Of a stretch of DNA of 64,000 bases, positions 35,389 through 46,315 are shown in pieces. The DNA lies in contig OY821745.1 in assembly GCA_963682055.1 (NCBI GenBank), positions 4,967,501-5,031,500 on the forward strand, read 5' to 3'. Made by a program: the position numbers and the translations under genes. Under the pieces are notes generated by a model, which worked only from the letters and a program-made list of their open reading frames with translations, did not search any database and was not told where the DNA came from. Position 1 is the first letter of the stretch, and each line of letters begins with the position of its first letter. Source of the DNA: Primula veris (Eukaryota; Streptophyta; Magnoliopsida; Ericales; Primulaceae).

Positions 35389-36130
35389 AATTTAGGGCCG
35401 TAAATGTAGGAAAACGAGCCGAACAGTGTTGTGTTCATATTCATGTTTGTGAACTGAAACACTTGTTGATGATCAGTTTATGTTCATTTAAATACGAACG
35501 AACATTTGACGAACATGAACCAATCGTTTGACTAGGCGAACACGAGTTGTTCGGGAACATCGATTTTCATTAATACAAAACATTTAATAATTAAAAAAAT
35601 AGTAAATTTTCTTTCATTTTAGAATATATTATAATTTTATCATTTGTTATTATATTGTTTACTATGATAAATTTGTCTACAAATAACTAAATCGTTATTT
35701 AATTAATTTATTTGACACTATAACATAATTTTTTTCTTAGTTAATTTTAAGTTTATATATTTTATTAATGTACAAATTATTTTTTACATACATATAATTA
35801 ATTACTTTAACGAGTTGAGCATTCAACAATAAAGTCGGTATATAAATTATTTTAATATGCATGAAATAATACAAACATATCATTAGTACTATTTTAGTAT
35901 AAATAAGTTTATTAATTTGTAGTGATACCAGCTAGTTTTTGTTATATCATCTATTTATTTTTTATACGAATACGAGCTTAGACGAAATGAACAGAACCTT
36001 ATTCATGTTCAGTTCAATTAATATACGAATACTATATTATGATTCATTACCATGTTCGTTTATTGAACCGAAACTTATCCGAGCCGAACACGAATAATCT
36101 CACGAACGACTCATCTTATTTACAGTCCTA
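35389..36130. mobile_element. hAT-like non-autonomous insertion in the P2 loop, 742 bp
   Basis: Termini near TAGGGCCGTAAATG (35393) and ATTTACAGTCCTA (36130) form an imperfect inverted pair. GTTGCATT is duplicated at 35381-35388 and 36131-36138 (8 bp, as for hAT). The inside is rich in GAACAT/ATGTTC and GAGCCGAACA motifs at both ends around an AT-rich middle. Related foldback copies (near 20095 and 42895) show the uninterrupted site. No coding sequence. Confidence 0.75.
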
Positions 36131-37758
36131 GTTGCATTTACGGCGATCATATCTCAAGTACTGTGGCGGATGATCCTCAAGGTTCACTTGGGGGACAAAA
36201 TTGTTTGTGACAATAATTTAAATTTTTCGTTACTAGCACGTCTTATAACTCATAAATATGTAATGTTGCAACTCAATACTTATATTGGCACGCATGGTTC
36301 AATCTTTTTTCGCATGAAACGTTTTGTATCTATACTATCACTATTCGGATCCATTTGTATATATAATTACACATTCTTATATACATGTATTTATTTTCTA
36401 AGAAACTTTTTTTTAATTTTGTTCATTTCACATTTTGTATATATTAAAGTGGTACATGTATCTTATATTATATTATATTATGTTTACAAATTTGTATTTT
36501 TAAAAAAAAAATATTTTTTATAGGTAACCTCCACTTAAAAATAATTTCATTATAGTAATAATTTCTCATGGTCGCAACGATATGATTGTTACATTAGAAA
36601 TATGTAATTTTTTTCAACTTATTTCAATATTATTGTGCCTGAAATACTTTACTTATTCATGACTGTCCATTAGAAGAAACACAATTAAACAGAAACCGAT
36701 ACTTTAAAAAAATATTTGACATATTCCATGTCGCTTAATAAATATATTTGATTTTCTTAAAAATTGCAATTGAAGAATTAATTGTCATTCCAAAAGAAAA
36801 TATTAGAAAAGCAATTCCGATTTGACAAAGTTAAGATGGACTACTATAAAAAGGCGTGGTATATAATATAATTGTCCATCACAACTGCATAAAACTCAAT
36901 CAAATTGACCGTGTTCATGCCATTTCATCAATCTTGATTTTGTTTGTTATTGTTTTGATGAAATGTTATGAACAACGATCACTTTAATAGACGTTTAGAA
37001 ACGCAAATATAAGTCCGATTTGGTTTATACAAATGAGAAGCTCTATTAAATTGATCGTGTCCTTAGCATTTTATCAATCTTAATCCTAGTGATCATTAGT
37101 TTGATGAAATGTTATGAACATTGATCACTTTGATAGATGTTTAGAAACACAAATATAAGTCCAATTTGGTTTACACAAATGAGAAGCTCTATTAAATTGA
37201 TCGTATTCATGACATTTCATCAATATTAATCCTAGCGATCAATAGTTTTGAAGAAATGTTATGAACAACGCTTTGACAGACGTGTCAATAAAATATATAA
37301 AGACCTGATTATATTTTATGTAAATACCTACAACATAATCGTGTTCCTTCCGATTAACCGATTCTCTTTCTGTGGTGAATTTCCATAAATAAACAAGAGA
37401 AGCAGTGTAAAGAGTAACAAGGACACAGGTTCAAAGTGATGTTTTTTTTTATATGATGTTTTAAACTTTTTGTTAGCCTTAATTATATTCTAGCTCTTCA
37501 TCATCATCAAATTGAGCGGATCCGCTAATTATATTCTAGCCTTAAATGTGCAAAAACTAACTGATGGTACTTAACTGTGCAAATGCTTCTTAGTACTGAA
37601 TTTGGACAAAATCTGTATTCTTTTGTGAGAATACTTCTACTGCATTCATTCAGATATAATTGCCAATTTATATTTGAGTGTAAAGTTGGGTTTAATATTA
37701 ATACATATTTAAGTTAACAGTTAGATCTCCGGTTAAGAACCTTTCGAAATGGTGAGGG

Positions 37759-40084
37759 TGTCACGCCCCGGATTTTGTAGTACCCGAGTTGTGAATATAA
37801 TTAAATGAGTTTTAAATCAAAATGCAATAAAAGGAAATTTCAATCATTTCAATCTATATTTATAGAACCATATAGTAAATTCAGGTACGCCGATTATCAC
37901 ATCCGGTAGATCAATTAAATAAGGGTAGCCAACGATCTCCACATATGATAATACAAGTAAAATGAGTTCTCAGAAAAATTATAAAATTCGACATGACATT
38001 TACCTTATTATTTGTTTCCATAAATTATAAAATTCGACATGACATTTACGTTATTATTTGTTTCCATAACGATAAATATATTCACAACAATACGACATAA
38101 ATAAACAAAAGTCATCAACGCAATCATAACAAAAATCTAACTAAGATTAAATACCATACAACCCAGGTAACGCTACAATAATTATAATCACGATTTTTAA
38201 AACAATTAAGGTGCGAATATATACAAGTGCATTAATTAAAGGGCACAAGGCTTCCTATTGAAATAGTCTAACGTGCTCCCGACATGTGTAGGCCAAATAC
38301 TCACAAGCAAGCAACTCTACAGTTAGCGCACCTGTATATCGATAAAGAACAAAATGTAAAAAAAAAGGAGGTAAGAAAACAATCTTACTTTAAAAGTGGC
38401 GCGTGGCTCTAAACACGCACATCTAATTCTAACAAGGCAAATACAACATCAACAAGTCACGAAATCACATATCATGTCAACATACTAAACTAACACCAGG
38501 AAATAAATATATAAAAAGATAATTAGTATAATGTCCAATATACTCAGTAATCAAACGGTTGTATAATTTAAATATCTAAAATTTACACCACACACAATCT
38601 AAAATAAGTACACGAGCGAATCCACCATGCATTTGACTGTAGGAATCCACCATTTAACGGTCAAACACACGAAATTTACTTGACTGTAGTAATTCATCGT
38701 CTATCAGCCAAGCACACAAAAACCACTAGACTGTAAGAATCCACCATCTAACAGTCAAAAACACAACACCAGACTATAGAAATTCACCATATAACAGTCA
38801 CTCGCATGTCCCAACTAATAAAAATATTACCATCACCTTAATCAAACTATCACTTAACCTCAAAACTTATATTACAGTTCCAACCATCATACATATTAAC
38901 ATAATCACTGAAATAAAATTGCTAACACAATAAAAACCACATAACCATCATCTGAACCACTAATATGTAAGTCTTAATTTAACACAAGCCATACTCCCAA
39001 AACAATCAAATATATATAATTCGCCGCAAGTAAAGATCGGATCAATTTCGTCCTCTTATCGAAATAAACGAGAGATTGTTTGTAAACCGCCAATTAAACC
39101 GCCAACTAAACCCATGAAAGGAAAGGTACGGACCTCTGAAAAATTCCTAAAAAAAAGCCTACAATATAATAATCAAAAGGTACGAATCAATTAAAGTATT
39201 TATTTTTGTATTAATTAAAAACCCTGAAAATCGAGATTTTATAAAAGTTAAAATCAATGAAAAAGGCTTACACAAGTAGATAGATCTCGATGAGTAGGTT
39301 AAGAAAACACATTGGATCATAAAAAACGGACACCCAATGACCAATAAATAGACTCCCAAAAACCCACCCTAAACCCAAAAACGCCACCACATCCGCCACT
39401 TCCTGCCATGATGATCACGGTGGAGGAATCCATTTCTTCCGATATGATCTCTCATATTGTCACCAGGCGCCGCTGGTCTCTCTCGTCGCTCTTTGTCTTC
39501 TCTCTCATCATATGTAACTATATGTGTATATATATATTTGATGTATGTATGTATATGTACATAGTATGTGCGGCTATGCATGTATGACATAAATCTCGTA
39601 ATATATTTTATTTTGAACATAATATTCAGATCTGATATTATTTATTATAGTTATACAGGTTAAAACGAATTGTTAATTAATTTAGGCTACATCCGTAATT
39701 AGGAAAATATAGTGACGACAAATTGTTAATTAATTAGATTAGGCACATTGCTAATTATTAAAATAGAGTGAGAGTATTTTTCTAAAAATTTGTCAAAATT
39801 TGACAGACTCAACTTTTTTTGAGTTTACTTATATTAATAGTATGATTTGTAGATGTACATAGTATGAGCGGCTATGCATATATATAAGTATTAGGTTTTA
39901 GATTTTAATTCAATTACCATCCAAGTCTAGATAATTAGTATTTATACAAACAATATCCAATATAATTACACTTTAATACATTATTTCAAGTTAAAACAAA
40001 CGCCATTACACCCAATATATATTAACATCACTAACAAAATCATTAATAGAAAATAATAAATATAGAAATTTTTGAGTCGTTACA
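37759..40084 (-). mobile_element. Ty3/gypsy solo LTR, 2326 bp
   Basis: Plus-strand ends are TGTCACGCCCCGG and GAGTCGTTACA, so on the minus strand it starts TGTAACGACTC and ends GGGGCGTGACA. Flanks GAGGG and GAGAG match at four of five bases, and the relative at 23440 shows an empty site. No PBS or PPT is adjacent, so it is solo. Inside are a 47-bp tandem duplication (about 37967-38060) and four roughly 47-bp units at 38633-38800, each with an inverted GACTGT/ACAGTC pair. A G/C-richer promoter-like part is at 39380-39490. The short minus frames are LTR shadows. Confidence 0.85.
38633..38800. repeat. Four ~47-bp hairpin units inside the gypsy solo LTR
   Basis: Inverted pairs are TTGACTGT/ACGGTCAA (38633-38664), CTTGACTG/CAGCCAAG (38679-38712), GACTGT/ACAGTC (38729-38756) and GACTAT/ACAGTC (38772-38799). 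Each encloses a related loop (GAATCCACCAT-like). The units diverge, but the inverted pairing is mostly kept. Confidence 0.65.
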
Positions 40085-41248
40085 GAGAGTATGAATAAGT
40101 TAATGTCCAAATGAGTTAAAGAGTCTAATTGCCAATCTGAAAATATTTTTTTTCTGAAGTGGTGTATACTAAGTGTATCAGTACCCTCTCTGTTTTGTAG
40201 AATGGAATTACTTGTTTTCAGATTTTGTTGTTTGTCCCGACACAGTTTTTAACACGCTTGAACTGCAAACTAATGCATCGGAAGAACCAGCACTGTACTA
40301 GTGATTATAAATTTATAGTCTGTTTGAAAATTCACAATAAGACTATGTTTTATACTTTTATCTGGGAAAAAAAGTTGTTTACTACCTTGCTTTTTATTAT
40401 AATAGTTTGCAACATTTAAATTTGAACAATTTGGGCCCCAAAATATAAATTTTCAATCACTTAGGGGACCGGGACTAGTGTTTAACAAAATAATAAAATT
40501 ATAGTCACGTTGTCTTGTTATCACATAGTGAGTGCAACCGTATCAAATCTCCAAATATGAGATATATTGAGTGTAATTTTGTCAATTTATTCTCTCGAGC
40601 CCTTAATTATACGAAAATTGGTAAGTTAGTACCCAAATTAGAAAACTTTTACATTGGATACTAAATTGGTAAAGGTCAATTACAGAGTACTAAATAGTAT
40701 TTTTTCCATTTTTTCTATAATAGTGATTATGTACAAGCAGTTTATAAACTGTGAAGTGATCATCGTTTCAGTGTATTCCTTGATTAATATGCATATTCGT
40801 TTTTCATATTAAAGATCGTCTGGTAAATCATCTTTATGACAATGAATTCTTGGAAAAAAATTTGATTTTAATTTTGGCACAAACGTATCCAATTTCACAT
40901 GCACAAGCTATGCAACTATTTACCCATTTGGAGAAAGAGAACAATTTTGAAAATCATTGCCAAACATTCAACAAAGTTAATAAACTCGATACACCTTAAA
41001 CTAATTGGTTGAGTTGTACTAACTTGGATTCAATAATAAACAAAATGTACTCAAGAACTGCTCATCGGCTGGGTTAGTACGACCACAAAGATTGATCAAT
41101 CTTTACCAGTTTTGGTACAATTAGGAATTTCATTGAAATGGTAACTTGAGATAGGGTCCCCATTAATGCAGCTAATCAAGTTAATGGGGACCGTGTGCTA
41201 TTTAGGGTTAATGAGTTTTTGTATAAAACACAATAAGGACCGTGTACT
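40085..41248. repeat. Foldback-family outer sequence right of the solo LTR
   Basis: 40085-40350 and 40720-40890 match 23440-23870. 41040-41230 is inverted relative to 33715-33910. The extra 40351-40722 is absent from the other copy and has no recognisable features. No gene is seen. Confidence 0.5.
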
Positions 41249-42835
41249 ATCTCAAATTGAAATGTAATGAATACTGATCACTTTGATAGACGTTTCGAAA
41301 CATGTATATATCCGATTCGGTTGTGGAAATGTGAAGCTATTTCAAATTGGTCGTATTCATGGAATGCCATCAATTTCAATCATGTTTATCATTAGTTTGA
41401 TGAAATGCCATGAACAACGATCACTCTGATAGACGTACTAAAAACACAAATAGAGTTACAATGCAAATATCAAATTAATGATTATTTTCATGCGAGTCAC
41501 CATCTTGGTTCTTATTGGTTATAAATATCCATGAAAACGGTCAAATATGTAACATTATCAAAGGTTTTTCTTGTCTGTAGAAAATAAATTTAACAAGCAA
41601 TAAGAACACAAGGTCAAGGTGGTGGCGTTTAATTTTATAGTATCTTTACATCTGATTTACCGGTCATGACATTCTATTTATAACATTATCAAAGGTTTTT
41701 CTTGCTTGTAGATAAAAAAAAAAACTTTTGGAATTGTAAATGGGTTATAGAGCAAATGAGCAATGAGCAATGATACCAATTTACCTTAAATATATAGTAT
41801 TTTAAACTTATACACGCATCAGTTACTTGTCAATTAGCTTAAATATACATAAACTCAAATATTATCTCTTCTATACAAGGAATTAAGGTGATCCCTCATA
41901 ATTAAAAAAAGTAATTTATTTCTCTTATTCTCATTTCTTTATTGTACTCTTTATATAAAAAGTAATAAAATAAGAAAAAAGATGAGTTATATATAGTTGT
42001 GATAGAGAAATTGATAAGGAAGCCGATAATTTGTATAAACCGAAACTTTTCCTTACGAATTGTAAAAGTTTATTTTTTATTTTTACTTTAAATCTGAGAA
42101 ACATCTAAGTTAGTTGATGCAGTTGTTCTTATCACTTGTTGAATCTTTGAATGGGATATCAAAAAGCTCGTTCCCTCTATGGAAAATTGTTGTTTTTATT
42201 TCTTCAACAATAATGTCTTTGGATTCTGATCGTAACGGAACAGAAGCCGCTTTGTTCTATTCTCTCCGTGCCATGGGTGGATCCTTCTTTGGACAAGGGG
42301 GGTCAAGTGCTATCCTTTGGTTTGATTAAAAAAATATTTTTATATTAATATATGTTTTTATATTGCAACTGATGTATAACTTCCGAGAAACACTAATATG
42401 AACCCGGTGCAGTATAATTAAGTGTGTACCAACCAATAGAATTTTTTAATTTTAATTTTGAATTAATTTTAGTTTAGTTATTTTTGTGTTCATTAATGTG
42501 TTGGATTTCTAGTGGATGACACACCTTAAATTATAGTGCATCGCTTTACGATAATGTTACTCGTAACTTCCATATGTATTTACAATCTAATCTGTGTATG
42601 TATGGTAAAACTTTTGTGCGTTAACATTTGGTCGCGGATTAAAGTCTTCTTGCCTTAATTTTTCTCTATTTTTTTTCTTTTAAAAATAATAATTAAGAGG
42701 TTCTGAAATTTGAACCTTCGTCTAAATATGTAAAGAAGTAAACAAATTACCATAAGACCTGTTATATGTCCTAAATTTTTAATTCTCACAATCTCAAGTT
42801 AAAATTTTGTCCCTCCTTATTTTAAAATGCATATG
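41249..42835. mobile_element. Foldback-family segment 'II', copy 2
   Basis: Near-identical to 17417-18740, including the hairpin module (about 41345-41425), the paired ATTATCAAAGGTTTTTC motif and the both-strands-open stretch at 42115-42260. It holds about 250 bp (42438-42690) missing from copy 1. Part of that is related to 55895-56110, which suggests that copy 1 suffered a deletion. Confidence 0.65.
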
Positions 42836-42873
42836 AATTTTGCCCCCTGGTGAACCTTGACGATCCACCACTG
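42836..42873 (+). mobile_element. Right-end stub of the hAT-like insertion
   Basis: CCCCCTGGTGAACCTTGACG and CCACCACTG, followed by TACTTGAG, match the right end of the element at 19576-20065. The left part is gone. Confidence 0.75.
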
Positions 42874-43804
42874 TACTTGAGATATGATCGCCGTAAATAC
42901 AACTAATCAACTTTAGAAATATGTGATGTCTTTCAAGTTATTTCAAGATTATTGTTGCTCAAATAGCTTACTTACTCATGACTGTGCCATTAGAAGAAAG
43001 AAGAGTTAAATAGAAACCAATACTTCGAAAAAACATTTGACATATTCCATGTCCCTTATTAAATATATTTGATTTTCTTAAAATTTGCAATTATTTTCAT
43101 TAGTTGTCTTTCCAAAAGAAAATATTAGAAAGCCAATTCCGATTCGGCAAAGTTCAGATGGACTACTATAAAAAGGCGTGATAGATGATACAATTGTCCA
43201 TCACTTGTGCATAAGCTCTATCAAACTGATCGTGTTCATGGCATTTCATCCATCTTAATCCGGTTTATTATTATCTTTGATGAAATGTTATGAATAGTTA
43301 TCACTTTTTGATAGACGTTTGGATCACATAAATATCCAATTCACTTATGCAAATGCAAAAGCTATTTCAAATTGGTCGTGTTGATGACATTTCATCAATT
43401 TCAATGTTAATGAAATGTCATGAATACGATCAAATTGCAATAGCAAAAGCTATTTGGAATTGGACAAGGAAAGAAAAGAAAAAGCTACACAACAGTTTTT
43501 TTCAAGAACTTGTTTTGCTAGGACATATAATAAATATATAGTTTTTATGTACAAATATGGACATATTTTGTAGTATTATACTAATATTTTTTTAATATTT
43601 ATTTTTCCTTTGCACAATAACCAAGAACATATGCATGTGCATGTGCATGTGCATAATATATAGAATAAAGGAGTAATTAAAATAAAAATACACTATGATT
43701 ATTATATTAACAAAAATATATAATCAAAAATTAAATTATCAAAAATATAACTTTCATTAATAATTAATAAAAAAGAAAAACCAGATTCATCACTCCTTAT
43801 CTAT

Positions 43805-44154
43805 TTACTCTCTCTCTCTCTCTCTCTCTCCACCTGTCATTCTCTCTCTCCTCCTCCTTCTCGCTCTCTCTCTGATTTCTCTTCCCTTCTTATTCTCTTT
43901 CTCTCTGATCTCTCTTTTTTGTCTCTCTTTCTGATCTCTCTCTCATCCTTCTCTCATTGTCTCTCCTCCTTCTTCTTCCTCTTCCAATCTCTCTCTCCTC
44001 CGTTTTCTCACTCTCTCCAGTGTTTCTCTGCTCATTCTTCTCGCCCTCTCCGATCTCTTCTCCTTTAGCTCTCTTTCCAATCTCTCTCTACTTATCGCTC
44101 TCTCTTTTTGATTTTTCTCTCATCCTTCCCCTCTCTCTCCGATCTCTCTATTTG
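43805..44154 (+). repeat. CT-rich pyrimidine tract, copy 2
   Basis: Counterpart of 6060-6400, with a longer uninterrupted CT run at 43808-43830. It leads directly into the frame at 44155. Confidence 0.8.
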
Positions 44155-44310
44155 ATGGAGATTGAAATGGATACATCAATCGGAGTGGACGGAGAGGGTG
44201 TAAAGCGAAGTCAAAAACTCAAGGTTCATGTCGACGGAGATGCGGTCGTTAAAGGAGAGGCACACGACGATGACGTGGTAGTTCGAGATCGAATGACGGA
44301 CGAATGTTGA
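44155..44310 (+). CDS. Short uncharacterised frame, 51 aa, copy 2
   Basis: Same reading frame and length as 6402-6557, with E6D, R20Q, D25H and Q46R differences. It has no known domain. It belongs to the interior of the foldback element, so if it is translated it would be an element-encoded peptide. The evidence for coding is weak: two copies, six substitutions. A longer in-frame ATG at 43957 would add 66 residues encoded by the CT tract. Confidence 0.25.
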   Translation: MEIEMDTSIGVDGEGVKRSQKLKVHVDGDAVVKGEAHDDDVVVRDRMTDEC

Positions 44311-44329
44311 ATTTGTTAACTGGTGTATT

Positions 44330-44750
44330 AGGTTGAAAAATAAGTGTATAAATTCCGTGAATTAATGATATTAATTTAAAAATTATAGATATGAATTATG
44401 TAAATAAGGATATGAATTCTGTAAATTGGAGTATGAACTTTGAAAATAAGGGTGAACTCTACGAATTAGAGTATGAACTTTTAGAATAAGTGTATGAACT
44501 TTTAAAATAAGGGTATGAAAATATACAAATCAGTGTATAAAATTTTGAAATAAGGGTATGAACTTTTAGAATAAGGGTATGAAATAATACAAATTAAGGT
44601 ATGAACTTTTCAAATAAGTGTATAAACTTTTTGAATAAGGGTATGAAATATACATATTATGGTATGAACGAACTTTTGAAATAAGTGTATAAATTTTTTG
44701 AATAAGGGTATGAAATATACATATTAGGTATGAACTTTTGGGTATACTTT
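44330..44750 (+). repeat. Minisatellite, copy 2
   Basis: Counterpart of 6560-7020, with the same order of units and small differences. Confidence 0.75.
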
Positions 44751-46197
44751 TGTTAATTAGAAATTTTTGGGTATGTTTTTGTTAATTTAGTTTTAAAATT
44801 AATATGTTTTGTTAATTTATCCTAAAATAAAATAAAATAAAATAAAATTATTAATATAGTATTCCTAATATAACTTGATTTGTATAAACTGTTGGACAAT
44901 ATGTTATATAATTTACCCGTACAAGTCCTAGATAAAAACTAATATTGGTTTGTTTGGACAAAATTTTAGGCTAAACTATTGAGAATGCAGTAACTGTGCT
45001 TCGTGATGTGCACAAAGAAGAAATTGAAAACAAATTACGAGTTTCCCAATTGGTTAGTTAATGTTAAACATGAGAAAACGCTTGTTTATTGATAAATTTT
45101 CACAATCTTTTAAGTTCAATCATTAGCTATATCTTGCTTATTTACTGTCTCAACCTCAAGACACACACTGAAAATGCTTAATCTTGACCTCATTAATCAC
45201 CTTTAATAATTCCTAGCTTCTAGTTTTCTAACATTTGAAAAATAACTATTTTTGATTTTATTCACTCAGTCACAAACTATTTTGAAAGAGTGAGTACCCC
45301 AAAAGAGCAGAACAATGTTGCTCTTTACGCAATGCTGCGCGCTATTTAAAACAGTGCTATATACGTTTATTCACATTTTTTTCATCAATTTGAGTCTCCT
45401 GATGCCGACTCAGTTCCTAGGATGTTACTCAATCTTTGTTGCTTAAATGACACATCACAAGGATGAAACTAGCTATTGCCATGTAAGAAATATTGAATCT
45501 ATATACTACAATCTTAAATCAGTGCACACCAAATGAATGGCCACGTCCCCTTTTATATATTGCTAATTCACAAATACCAGAGAAACAAAATACAAATATA
45601 ACCATGATTTAGGTTACAAACAAAGCATGATCAGTACTACCAGCCATGTTACAGGTGATGATCCTCCGATGCATTTGCTTGCAAACCAAGTCGTACACGA
45701 GTAAGCTATTCTTACCATTTTTATGATAAAAAGAGCATATCCCACCAAACTCGGCATAAAGAGCTGCACCTCGTGAACTGTTCTAGTATCATTTTAATGT
45801 CCATACTCGCATCGAAAGTCATATTAATTAGTAGAAAGAAGATAAGCAAGAAATATTACACCAAACCCGCATCGATGTGCAAGAAATATTAACGCCATTT
45901 AGAACTATATCGGATGATAAATTTAAAAAATAATGAAGTAAATGCTTCAGAAAGAACCTAACGAAGGCACCAGGTTAATGATGGAAAAAAAGAAGAGAGA
46001 CTTACAAATAGCTACATATAACAATCAAATTAATTAAAAAACCTCATTTATGTATACTTTTTTACAATTAATTAGGTACATATACGTATTTACAATTAGG
46101 TGCATATGTCATAAAATACAAAAAAATCAACAAAAAAAATCAAAAAATTTGAAAAAAATATTTATAAAAATAAAATAAAATTATACATAATATCAAA

Positions 46198-46315
46198 CAG
46201 GATTAGACATGATTGAACATGATTAGATATGATTAAACAGAATTAGACATATAAGATTGGACATGATTGGACAGGATTAGACATACATGATTAAACATGA
46301 TTAGACAGTATCACA
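46198..46315 (+). repeat. GATTARACAT-like repeat, copy 2
   Basis: Counterpart of 12645-12775 but about one to two units shorter. Confidence 0.7.

Larger units (their letters stand above)
34568..37590. repeat. Palindrome P2: long inverted repeat with a loop of inserted elements
   Basis: The left arm 34568-35380 and right arm about 36560-37590 are inverted copies. Landmarks are CCATTTTTATAGTAGTCCATCTGAAC (about 35091-35116) against AGATGGACTACTATAAAAAGG (about 36834-36854), and GGGACATGGAATATGTC (35214) against GACATATTCCATGTCGC (36718). The loop holds a hAT-like insertion at 35389-36130 and an inverted stub of another hAT-like insertion from 36161. Each arm carries three hairpin modules. A GATCAT hexamer run occurs at 34728-34751. 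The frame at 36170-36523 is AT-rich chance. Confidence 0.75.

Noticed and set aside
36170..36523. 117-codon plus-strand frame
   Set aside because: AT-rich, hydrophobic by composition only. It lies in the loop of P2 on a hAT fragment and has no counterpart frame in other copies.
39369..39620. 83-codon minus-strand frame with charged residues
   Set aside because: It lies inside the gypsy solo LTR. No family is recognised, and LTRs rarely encode protein.
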